Assembly: GCA_964019695.1 (NCBI GenBank)
Contig: OZ026525.1
Location: 60,668,253-60,732,252, forward strand
DNA from: Loripinus fragilis
Lineage: Eukaryota > Mollusca > Bivalvia > Lucinida > Lucinidae
Reading direction: 5' to 3'
DNA length: 64,000 nt
Position 1 is the stretch's first letter, and the number at the start of each line of letters is the position of its first letter. Shown one piece after another: positions 23,561 through 32,849 of the stretch. The position numbers and the translations under genes were made by a program. The notes beneath the pieces are model-generated. The model had not been told where the DNA came from, made no database searches, and saw only the letters and a list, made by a program, of their open reading frames with translations.

Positions 23561-23722
23561 ATGGGTGAAAGTTTTCAGGATTTATCCTGAATTCAAAATG
23601 CTTAATTAGGGAGGTTATAATAGCTTCTCTGATTAATTTTCAGATTATCTAAACACAATTAATAATTTAAAAATGGAATTGTTCATTTTTGTAGGCATAT
23701 TGCTAGTTTAAAAATGTGAAAT
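23561..23722. mobile_element. CATGGGTGAAA MITE, truncated copy 2
   Basis: Starts CATGGGTGAAAGTTTTCAGG and follows the family for about 160 bp; the right end is lost. Confidence 0.75.
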
Positions 23723-23789
23723 ATAGAGGAAATAAAGTCTGAATGTATAATATATATGCTGATGATTTTAAAGATTAATATTCTTTTGT

Positions 23790-23985
23790 TTGTTTTGATG
23801 CTTTATGTCCCTGTCAACAATTTTTCAGTCATGCCAGGATTATCCTGGGTTGAACCAGTACAAAGCAGAGGATAATGCATCTTGCTCATGAACACAGCAC
23901 AGTGCCTGTTGTGAGGCTTGAATCAACACATCAATCTCAAGTCAAGCACTCTACCACTTAGCCAATGCGCTCCTCAAGCATAGGT
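23790..23985 (-). mobile_element. SINE-A copy, antisense
   Basis: TGCTTTATGTCCCTGTCAAC, GGGTTGAACCAGTACAAAGC and the reversed head CAAGCACTCTACCACTTAGC. Confidence 0.85.
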
Positions 23986-24029
23986 TAAGTTAAATGATAT
24001 TTTTGAGCGTAAAATTGTAAATATTTTCT

Positions 24030-24130
24030 TACCCATCAGTTTAAACATATGTTTGGGGTGCTTAAAAGAACCGTCTCATTGAGACATTTCTTTTGAGTAC
24101 CCACAACATATGTTTTGATTGAAAATAAGA
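24030..24130. repeat. Foldback repeat R1, copy 3
   Basis: TGGGGTGCTTAAAAGAACCG and TTTCTTTTGAGTACCCACAA form the arms; a G-run follows at 24150. Confidence 0.85.
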
Positions 24131-24273
24131 AAAAAATATTTATTTTTTTTGGGGGGGGGGGGGTACGCACTCTTATCTAAATGCCTGTTAACTCAAGTCA
24201 TTCGTTAAGTTGTCATGTTGACACTGTTGTTTCAGTAGTTTTATATTAACAAATTGTATGTGTATAATTTTAG

Positions 24274-24297
24274 AAAACCAAGGATATCAGAACTGGA
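24274..24297 (+). CDS. EIF3C: eIF3C tail microexon (24 nt)
   Basis: A 24-nt exon following TATAATTTTAG and ending before GTCAGT, phase 1-1, encoding KNQGYQNW. It starts and ends like the 45-nt repeat exons (AAAACC...AACTGGA) and looks like one shortened by internal deletion. The GTCAGT donor is a weaker match than the GTAAGT of its relatives. As a microexon it may be alternatively used; that is inference. Confidence 0.78.
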
Positions 24298-24784
24298 GTC
24301 AGTATAAATGTTGTATTTCTTGGTTTCATGTGTATACTGTACACAAAAAGAAAGGCAATAGAATGTCTGAAATTTTGTAAGCTGTGATTGCTACGTTGTA
24401 TGCCTTTGTGAATCTGGAAACAAATCTTGAAAGATCTTTAATTTTCCAATTTTTTTTAAATAAAATAAGTTCCAATTACATTAAACGAAATACTCTGTTG
24501 TATTACACTTGGCATTAAATTTTTTTGCAATGTAAAAATTTACCTTCAAGTTGATGCTTTGATGTTTTATGACGCATCAACCCTTGTGGGTTATTTAGCA
24601 TTAGATAGATTACCTAGATGCATTAATCTATGCAATTAATCTATGCAATAATTAAAGGAATCTTTCAACTAAAATATTTTCATTTGGTGGGGGGATGGAG
24701 ATAAATGTCAAAAATGATATTTAAGAGTTCCATACTCAGGGATCAAGAACTATTGTATTTCTTTTATATGTTCAGTATATGGGA

Positions 24785-24977
24785 CTGAACATGAAATTTC
24801 GGTACTTATCGCATCATGGAGCAATGAAGTCTGTGGAGACTTGCCAGAGCCTTTGTTGCTCGCATACACATGGTATGGATGTAGATGAAGAGCAAAACGT
24901 AGGATACATCAGCATGGGCAGTTAGAAGAGACTTTTGGGAACATGTGATAAGTACCAAAATCTCATGTACTGGCCCA
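24785..24977. repeat. R5 repeat, copy 4
   Basis: GAAATTTCGGTACTTATCGC and GATAAGTACCAAAATCTCAT ends. Confidence 0.82.
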
Positions 24978-25867
24978 ATTGTTGTCATTTCTCTGTTAGA
25001 ATAATGAACCAGCTCATATAAAAATGGTACTTAGCATTAACCTTTTTTAGACCAAAGGAATATGCCATTTAGTTTTATACGATAACATCAAAATGGTACA
25101 TTGTATACATTGAGGGTGTATCAGGGTATTATTTTTTTTCCAAAATATTGCAATTCTGTTCCTGATTATTGTTTCTGTCTCAACAAATAGTGCCGGCCCA
25201 CCTCGGTCTTTGCTGTTTGCCTGGCAAAAAACCTGTTGAAGGGAAAGATTAATCATTACATGAGAAAAAGGGTGTTATTATTAAAGTCACTCTTTAAATA
25301 TACACTCACAACTGTCCAGAATTTAGAGCCATTTTTTGGTCTGAGCCTTTATCTTTTTTTCTTTATGTGTGCGAGTATACGGCTCTGGTGAAAAGTATAA
25401 TTTTAAGATGTAAATCTGTATTTTTCATAAATTTTATAGTCTTTTAGAAGTCCTTATTGCCTGTATGCATACTGCATATAAGTACCATTTTCATATGTGC
25501 TGCACAAATATTGTCTTGACCAATAAAATGTTTTAAAGGAAAACTTAAACTTTAAAGTGCCACATATAATTTACAACGGATGATGTATTGAAACAACTTT
25601 TTAAGGAATATGTTTCATAAGAATCAGAAAAAAAATTGAGTATTAAGTGTCTAAAATAACCTGATTTTGTTGAATGTGAACAACAAAGGAGCAGACCAGC
25701 CTGTACATTTATGCAGTCTGATCAGTGCCTTTGTTATTTTATCTCTGGAAAGAATAATAGCTTAACTTGCTACATGCAAAATAACAATAGTCTAGCTTAT
25801 CTCTGTTGCTGGGCATACCGATTTAGTTACCGGGCCCCAAGATTATAAAAAATCATGGCTGCGGGTT

Positions 25868-25995
25868 AGAGCTTTGCCGGAAGCACCGTGTTGTGTCCTT
25901 GAGCAAGTCACTATATCCTCTGCTTAGCACTGGTTCAACCCAGAAAGACCCGTCCAGACATAACTGAACAATTGTTGACTGGGACTTACAAATCC
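25868..25995 (+). mobile_element. SINE-A fragment
   Basis: GTGTTGTGTCCTTGAGCAAG, CTTAGCACTGGTTCAACCCA and ATTGTTGACTGGGACTTACA; head damaged. Confidence 0.8.
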
Positions 25996-26110
25996 TGAAA
26001 AAGCTAAAATGCTGAAAAGTATAGACTTTCCTTGCTTTAAAACTCTCAGATGTTGTATTCATCTTGCTCAAAAATATTAAAATGCCATCAATTGTTGGTT
26101 TTGTTTGTTA

Positions 26111-27582
26111 TACCCCCCGCAAACTTTGTTTGTAGGGGGTATACTGTTTTCACGTTGTCCGTGTGTCCGTCCGTCCGTCCGTGCGTCCGTGCGTCCGTCC
26201 GTCCGTGCGTCCGTCCGTCCGTAACGCTTTGTTTCCTTAATAACTCGAAGAGTCATTGCTGGATTTTCATCAAACCTTGCAATCATGTTCATATATGCAA
26301 GACAAATATTTTAGACAAAAAAGTAAGGGCTAGGGGCCAATTCTATTAGAGTTATTTCCCTTTGTAGTTCTAAATGGCTTTTAATATAGTGCTTTTTCCT
26401 TAATAACTCGAAGAGTCATTGCTGGATTTTCATCAAACCTTGCAAACATGTTCATATATGCAAGACAAATACTTGAGACAAAAAAGTAAGGGCTAGGGGC
26501 CAATTCTATTAGAGTTATTTCCCTTTGTAGTTCTAAATGGCTTTTAATATAGTGCTTTGTGCTTATGCTATTATAGGCCATATACGGGCCAATCAACTCC
26601 TACCACAGCTTTCGATGGAACAATTTGATACTTTTCCTATACAATGTAGACACATTGAACATATGCATGAAAGAGTTTAGTTCAGAAAAGATAATTTTTG
26701 ACAAAATGACAGCTGTGAGAACTTAGACAATTTTTCCCTAATAAGGTGTTTGTATATGCATAGACAGTGCCTTTATGGGCCGATCAACTCCTACCACAGC
26801 TTTTTATGGAGCAATTTGATACTTTGCCTATACAATGTAGACACATTTAACATATGCATGAAGAAGTTTGGTTTAGAAAAAATATTTTTTGACAAAATGA
26901 CAGCTGTGAGAACTTAGACAATTCTCCCTAATAAGGCTTTTGTATATGCATAGATGGTGCCTTCATGGGCCGATCAACTCCTACCACAGCTTTTGATGGA
27001 ACAATTTGAGACTTTGCCTGTACAATTTAAACACATGGAACATATGCATGAAGGAGTTTTGTTCAGAAAAAATAATTTTTGACGAAATGACAGCTGTGAG
27101 AACTTAGACAATTTTTCCCTTATTAGGCTTTTGTATATGCATAGATGGTGCCTTCAAGGGCTGATCAACTCCTACTACAGCTTTTGATGGAACAATTTGA
27201 TACTTTGCCGATACAATGCAGACACATTGAACATATGCATGAAGGATTTTGGTTTACAAAAAATAATTTTGACAAAATGACAACTGTGAGAACTTAGACA
27301 ATTATTCCCTTATATGGCTTTTGTATATGCATGGATAGTGCCTTTATGGGCCGATCAACTCCTACTACAGCTTTTGATGGAGCAATTTGATACTTTGCGG
27401 ATACAATGTAGACACATTGAACATATGCATGAAGGAGTTTATAATTTTTGTTTGCACAGATTCTACTGAAATCTTCTTATCAAAACTAAGGTCTTCTTGT
27501 TCGAACTATAACTTGCCAATTTTTTTCACTGACTCTTACTGTGCGGGGGGTATCTAATAAGCATTGCTTATTGACTTTTTTC
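26111..27582. mobile_element. CCCCCCGCA/(CCGT)n element with five internal tandem repeats
   Basis: Starts TACCCCCCGCAAACTTTGTT, mirrored by GTAGGGGGTATAC, then a (CCGT)n microsatellite at 26157-26222, then unique sequence, then about five 190-bp tandem units starting near 26577, 26776, 26966, 27157 and 27349 (GATCAACTCCTACCACAGCT). It ends GTGCGGGGGGTATC plus the palindrome AATAAGCATTGCTTATT. A second copy lies inverted at 55947-57036. I know this type of repeat from mollusc genomes; its class is uncertain. Confidence 0.82.
26157..26222. repeat. (CCGT)n microsatellite
   Basis: GTCCGTCCGTGCGTCCGT repeats with occasional G substitutions. It produces long Arg/Thr or Val/Ser-rich open frames on both strands that are not genes. 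Confidence 0.95.
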
Positions 27583-27775
27583 ATTTGATTTGATCCTTTA
27601 CGTCCCATCAACTATCTTTCAGTTAAACAGGGACGGGTCTTCCTGGGTTGAACCAGTACTAAGCTAGGATAAATTTGTCTTACTCAAGGACCACAACGCA
27701 GTGATGCCGGTGAGGCTCGAACCCGCGGCCTCTCGGTCTCGAGCAAGCACTCTACCACTGAGCCACTGCTCTCCG
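27583..27775 (-). mobile_element. SINE-A, full-length antisense copy
   Basis: The complement gives CTCAGTGGTAGAGTGCTTGC and CGCGGGTTCGAGCCTCACCG, close to the 11557 copy. It abuts the end of the CCCCCCGCA element. Confidence 0.88.
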
Positions 27776-28503
27776 TATCAATTGTTGGCATTTTAACATT
27801 TATGCACAGGATGTATTTCATGCTTAGTTGTTGAGAATGAAAAATTTTTGTAACCTTGGGCCCAGGTGACAGATTTTCTTTGACACAAGGATGCTGATCT
27901 AAGAACCTTGTAATCGTGACTGCTCCTTGACCTGGACAGAGGAAAGTCTACCACAGTCAATAAAGTTATATTTGGATGACATTCCCATTAGCATCAGGAC
28001 TGGTTCCATGACCTAGATTCGTTACAAATATGAAAAGGAAAACTAGACTTAAGTGTGTTTTGGTGTAAGCTGCTGTAGATACTGATAATATAGAGATGTA
28101 AATAAAGGATTGAAATTCAAAATTTTAGCTGACACTGATTGATGAATTACATTGGCTGTTTTAACTTCTCCAAAGATCTGAAAAAGCCGAATATTTATCA
28201 TGAGCCAGCTAGAATTGTATTATATACCTAAACCCTGCGACCTTTATAAACCAAACTATTCCAACAGACAGGCCTTATCAAACCATGTAGACCCAGCTCA
28301 AATTGCTTGGGAACAGAAACTGCCAAACTCTGAGTTTTGGCCATTTTTCAAGCTTGCAAAAGTCTAACCTATTTCAAATTGGAATGGAAAACTGCAACTT
28401 TGGACTATATAAATCTTTTGCATTGCATTGAGATTGGGCAAGTGGAGTCAAGTCTTCCACTTTCTGAACTTTCTCTCAACTTGTTTGTTTTTATCTTTTA
28501 CAG

Positions 28504-28541
28504 ATCGAAGGCAGAATCGTAACCAACAGCGTGCCTACTAG
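28504..28541 (+). CDS. EIF3C: eIF3 subunit C, terminal exon and stop
   Basis: The final coding exon follows TATCTTTTACAG, enters in phase 1 and encodes NRRQNRNQQRAY before TAG at 28539-28541. The basic, Gln/Asn-rich end with a final aromatic Tyr resembles the end of other animal eIF3C proteins. With it, the eleven exons sum to 999 nt with no internal stop, which supports the whole chain including the six tiny exons. Confidence 0.92.
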
Positions 28542-28840
28542 TTCCCACAAGATTCAACGTTATTTTTTGCAGCTTGGCACTGGTACTAGAAATACTGTGC
28601 TGAGCTGTCGTCTAGGTGGAGAATTATGGAGCAGAAATTTGTGTCATTTTCTTTGGATCAGATGATTAACGGAAATCATGATTCAAAACTAATAACAAGA
28701 GACAGCACATTATCAGTTAACCAAATTGTACCCAGAATGGCTAAATCTCCTCCATGGAGTAATCACTATTCTGTGTGCAGTAGGTTTAAGTTTTCTAGCT
28801 TTTCCATTGTGGAACATACAGACTTTATTTCATATTCCAG

Positions 28841-29148
28841 TTCTAACCCTATGGCCCACAGAATGAACAAAACTCAACTTCAAAACCCTATTGCCCACAG
28901 AATGACCAAAAGTCATTATCCTAACCCTATTGCTCACAGAATGACCAAAAGTCAATATCCTAACCCTATTGCCCACAGAATGACCAAAACTTTGAGTTTT
29001 GGTCATTCTGTAGGCAACAGGGTTTATGAAATATTGAATTTTGGTCATTCTGTGGGCAATAGGGTTACTCTATTGAGTTTTAGTCATTCTGTAGGCAATA
29101 GGGTTAATGCTACACAGAGTTTTGGTCATTCTGTGGGCAATGGGGTTA
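28841..29148. repeat. 4+4 inverted tandem repeat in EIF3C 3' UTR
   Basis: Four direct copies of a roughly 28-bp unit containing CCCACAGAATGACCAAAA, spaced about 39 bp, are followed at once by four inverted copies containing TTTTGGTCATTCTGTGGGCA. The symmetry centre is near 28990. Folded RNA would form a stem of about 150 bp with small bulges between units. This unit is not obvious elsewhere in the window. Confidence 0.9.
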
Positions 29149-29183
29149 AAGAAATATATATTTGTGCTTGCCCACTTTGTTGG

Positions 29184-29189
29184 AATAAA
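29184..29189 (+). terminator. Candidate poly(A) signal of EIF3C
   Basis: AATAAA, 643 nt after the EIF3C stop codon. A second AATAAA at 29415 is an alternative. No cDNA is available to choose. Confidence 0.4.
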
Positions 29190-29429
29190 TTAGCAATCAT
29201 GACCTGTGGATGTGACTATAATTTAAAAGTGTTTCATGATAGATGGTTTTGTTATAACTTTGGTTTGACAATGGAACTCTATCTTTTTCTCGTCTCCAAA
29301 CTCTGGTTATGACATCAAGGGCAGACTGTTGCTGATGATTCATCATTTTTTTTAAAAGAATCTCGACTGTGAACATTGCAGAAATGAAATTCTGGATTTC
29401 TTTTGAAAGGAAACAATAAACAAACTATT

Positions 29430-29565
29430 AATCCAACTGGTGGTGTGATGTTGTGTCCCTAGCAAGACAGTTTATCTCCTGCTCAGTACTGGTTCAAGCA
29501 AGGAAAATATCCCAACATGACTAAAATATTGTTGACTGTGACATAAAGCATCAACAAGACCTATC
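29430..29565 (+). mobile_element. SINE-A fragment
   Basis: TCAGTACTGGTTCAAGCAAG and TATTGTTGACTGTGACATAA; it lies just beyond the second EIF3C AATAAA. Confidence 0.75.
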
Positions 29566-29584
29566 TAAGCAAACCATGGAGTGT

Positions 29585-29725
29585 TACAAAGGAAGTATAG
29601 AAAATGACCATGAAATTGTCATTGATGTTCATTTTCCTATACTTCCTTTGTAGTTGTCATTTCATACTTCCTTTGTAATTGTCATTTCATGGTCATTTCC
29701 TATACTTCCTTTGTAATGGTCATTT
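29585..29725. repeat. Inverted plus tandem repeat with CTTCCTTTGTA
   Basis: TTACAAAGGAAGTATAGAAA is inverted near 29630 as TTTTCCTATACTTCCTTTGT, which then repeats twice more with GTCATTTCAT between. Confidence 0.82.
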
Positions 29726-30073
29726 TCCTGTTTCCCCTTTAAAACATGATTCACTTCTAACATGGTCCATTCTATGAACCCCAAACATAGCTTTATAAAG
29801 GGGCTGCACTGTATTTGCTTTAAGAGAAATAGTTGTTGAACTTGTTTAGGGGAAAGAGTTGTTGAATCCATGACAGAAATCCAGGTTTGAAAGCGTTTTA
29901 TCTTGATAAGCAACAGTCTGCCCTAAATCAATCTGGAGTTATTTTTGACAATTTATAAATAATGTTTTCACCAAATCTAGATAATAGATAAAAAAAAACA
30001 TTTTTAAAAGATCACAAGATTTAAATTTCATTTAAAATAATTCCTAAAAAATTGTTCAAATCTCTTATGTGCC

Positions 30074-30511
30074 AATCACACACTGGTAAATGTATACGTC
30101 GATTTGCTGGTATTTACGCGTATTGCAGGTACTTCATAGACCGGATGGGGTCGATATTGGTGTAAATACTATATAGAAAAACATGCCATATGCCACAAGG
30201 ACTATAGACTTCAACCACTTTTAAGTATTCAGTATGTGCATGGCGATTTATATGAGCATTTAGGAATAGATTCGAGTACCGATTGAATGATAGGTATTTG
30301 ATCTGTACTCGAATCTATTCCTAAATAATTACATAAATCGCCATGCACATACTGAAGACTTCAAATTGATCGAAGTCTATAGTCCTTGTGGCATATGGCA
30401 TGTTTCTCTGTATAGTATTTACACCAATATCGAACACATCCGGTCTATGGAGTACCGGCAATATGCATAAATACCAGCAAATCGACATATACATTTACCA
30501 GTGTGAATCAC
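30074..30511. repeat. 440-bp near-perfect palindrome
   Basis: CACTGGTAAATGTATACGTC at the left end returns inverted as GACATATACATTTACCAGTG at the right, and the match continues inward through ACATGCCATATGCCACAAGG and ATTCGAGTAC to a short centre near 30290. Both arms are about 210 bp with few mismatches. No protein coding. It is probably a foldback MITE; the target duplication is not clear. Confidence 0.9.
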
Positions 30512-30553
30512 GATTATAGTAGATGACACATTTTGTGTATCACTCGACGTGTC

Positions 30554-31031
30554 CTATGGGTGAAAGTTTACAGGCTTATTCTTGAATTCAGCATTTTAAG
30601 ACTGACTTTCTATAGAAAATCAGCCTCAGAATACTGAATTCAGAAAATTTTAATAGCTTTACGTATATTGATTCCCGGCCCGGTCCCATACTTTCGTGGA
30701 GATTGATCATGAAATAATTTCTACGGTCATTCTCCTCCCTTCCGCTGAATCATTCAAGAAGGGTTGTTGTCAGTTACAAGCGAAAGTATGTGCACGAAGT
30801 ACTGGTTAACTGCTTGTTCAAGCTTGCCCAGGAAAAAGTGTGGTTAGGTGAACTGACCGTCCCGCCATGACCATAGCTGTTGACTTGGGACGTAAAGCAA
30901 CAAACAAACAAACAAACAAAGCTTTACATATTATCTGAAGACGATTATTTAAACTCAAAATTGTTAACTTTTTATTTTAAGATTTGAATATTTTAAGTTC
31001 AGGATTTTGGGAATTTCAAACTTTCACCCAT
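30554..31031. mobile_element. CATGGGTGAAA MITE, copy 3 (hosts a SINE-B)
   Basis: TATGGGTGAAAGTTTACAGG at the left and TTTCAAACTTTCACCCATGA at the right; split by the SINE at 30673-30925. Confidence 0.85.
30673..30925 (+). mobile_element. SINE-B nested in a MITE
   Basis: Body from ATTCCCGGCCCGGTCCCATA to CGTAAAGCAACAAACAAACA. The host repeats AGCTTTACGTAT on the left and AGCTTTACATAT on the right, a target duplication of about 12 bp with one change. Confidence 0.87.
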
Positions 31032-31294
31032 GAATTGGTTTCCTTAAGTAGCAGCCACATTTAAAAGTGTGTTCTGCTGTTTTTATTAGGGTTGCACATT
31101 AGCAATAATGCATACAAATGTATCTTCTGGCATTTTTACACAATGTAGGCCCAGGTTGGCTTGCTCCTTTATGATCTGATCAGGGGCTTTGATCAGTCAA
31201 TCAGTCTCTGGTTGCCAATCTATTATTACTATCTTTGACCATGGCAATAAAGAGCGAATTAAAATAACTGGTTCTCCCATATCAAAATAATGGC

Positions 31295-31598
31295 TGGTGC
31301 TGCCGGGCCGTGTAATGCAATCAGTATCATGTCTGGCTACAGATGCGTGTCTGACTGCAGATCCAGGGGTCACAAGTTTGATCCCGGCCCGGTCCCATAC
31401 TTTCGTGGAGTTTGATCAAGAAATAATTTCTACGGTCATTCTCCCTTCCGCTGATTCATTCAAGAAGGGTTGTTTTCAGTTACAAGCAAAAGTATGTGTT
31501 AACCGCTTGTTCAAGCCTGCCCAGGAAAAAGTGTGGTTAGGTGAACTGACTGTCCCGCCATGACCATAGCTGTTGACTTGGGACGTAAAGCAAGAAAA
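31295..31598 (+). mobile_element. SINE-B, longest copy
   Basis: A second SINE family. The head ends in GATCCAGGGGTCACAAGTTT and GATCCCGGCCCGGTCCCATA (B-box-like GTTTGATCC); the body has CTTTCGTGGAGTTTGATCAA, AAGAAGGGTTGTTTTCAGTT and GCCATGACCATAGCTGTTGA, ending GACTTGGGACGTAAAGCAAG. The last 20 bp resemble the SINE-A end, so both may share a 3' tail. Confidence 0.82.
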
Positions 31599-32345
31599 CA
31601 GAAAAAAAATATGGCTGGTTCTGTTTGAACCAATGGTGATCTTGCAAGCTCTGACCAGTCTGTTAGATCAAATTTGGTCACCATGATAGCTTACTCTGAT
31701 GAGTCATAAAGGAAATTTACCTAAATGGTTGCGTAGAGTTAGGCCTACATAGCTTGCCCATGCCTGAAGATATACTTTTCTCATTCATGCTTATTTATTT
31801 CTGCTTAAGTGCTATACAATTTTTGGTCATTTTCTGGAAATAAACTTAACAAAAAAAAATGCCACAGATTTTGTTATTATTTACCCATATCCTGCCAAAA
31901 TTGTCCTGAAAATGTTGTCTGCTTATTGCGTCTGCAGGATAAATTCTAATGCACTACAGAATATTTTAATCATGGAAGCAGACACTGTAAACCTTGATCA
32001 GACTCCCTGATCTGGGTTCACATTGTTTGCCATTTAGGCTATCAAAGTACATAAGCTTATGAGAGAGAAGATGACAATTGTTGTGGATGGCGGGAAAAGG
32101 GTTACACCTACAATATTGGTTTAGCTGTAATAAAAGTTTTTTCCCTGCCAAAATAACCCATTCTAATGCATTTGCTTTTGTCTGATAGGATTACGTCAAA
32201 AATTTGAGACACATCCTGCGATATATTGTCAGAAATATTTTGATGTAATTAATTACATCACACTTAGATGATGTGCGAATTTATGCGGCTTGCAATGCAT
32301 CAATATGAGACGAGACTGCAGAAATGCATTAGAATAGGGGTAACC

Positions 32346-32490
32346 ATAATCAAAAATTTCCATTTGAGGAGGTATATCGTTGGATATATGGTCGGAAATT
32401 TAGTTTTAAGGCGACGCATGAGTGGAGCTGTAATACGCTATTTCTGACCGTATATCCGACAGTATACCTCCCCAATTGAAAATTTTGAAT
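32346..32490. repeat. Inverted repeat around AGGTATATCGTTGGATATAT
   Basis: TTGAGGAGGTATATCGTTGG and ACAGTATACCTCCCCAATTG are inverted about a centre near 32415. A foldback repeat. Confidence 0.78.
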
Positions 32491-32668
32491 ACAGTTATTC
32501 CCTAAAAGAATCCAGATCACTAAGAACTCCAGCATTGGGCATATCTGAAGAATTTCAAATATGAACATTGCAACTCTACATTTTACATGCGGGCTACATC
32601 ATCAGGAGAACAAGCAAGCTAGTATGATCAGGAAATGCAACAATCACATACCACATAACTTCCCATTG

Positions 32669-32823
32669 GCCCGGTAGTGCATTTGGTAGTGAGTCGGATT
32701 GCTGATCCAGGGGTCGTGAGTTCGATCCCAGCCCGGCCCTGTACTTTTGCGTATCAATTTCATGAAATATTTTCTACATTCATTCTCCTTTTGCTGGTTT
32801 AAGAAGGGTTGGTGTCAGTTACA
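32669..32823 (+). mobile_element. SINE-B, head and 5' body
   Basis: GTAGTGCATTTGGTAGTGAG (A box) and GGTCGTGAGTTCGATCCCAG (B box) give the clearest tRNA-like head of this family. It is cut at GTGTCAGTTACAA by the next repeat. Confidence 0.82.
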
Positions 32824-32849
32824 AAGACTAGAGGACCTGACGGTCCTGA

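Larger units (their letters stand above)
24298..26110. other. EIF3C intron, unassigned stretch
   Basis: Apart from the R5 and SINE-A copies nothing further is recognised. 25660-25800 has an inverted GCAGTCTGATCAG region also seen at 12340-12490. Confidence 0.55.
28542..29420 (+). other. EIF3C: Probable EIF3C 3' UTR
   Basis: No intron signal or conserved coding follows the TAG. Two AATAAA hexamers lie downstream at 29184-29189 and 29415-29420; either could define the mRNA end. Both are beyond a repeat hairpin at 28841-29148, so the hairpin would be in the mature transcript. A 228-codon open frame (28626-29312) runs through the hairpin but is an effect of the repeat; I do not call it a gene. 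Confidence 0.6.

Noticed and set aside
26050..26349. Open frames on both strands rich in Arg/Ser/Pro or Asp/Gly/Arg
   Set aside because: They are translations of the (CCGT)n microsatellite in a mobile element.
28626..29312. 228-codon open frame with repeated NPIAHRMTKS and FGHSVGNRV peptides
   Set aside because: The repeats are the two arms of one inverted DNA repeat; unit length near 39 bp keeps the frame open on both strands. It follows the EIF3C stop, with no conserved domain.
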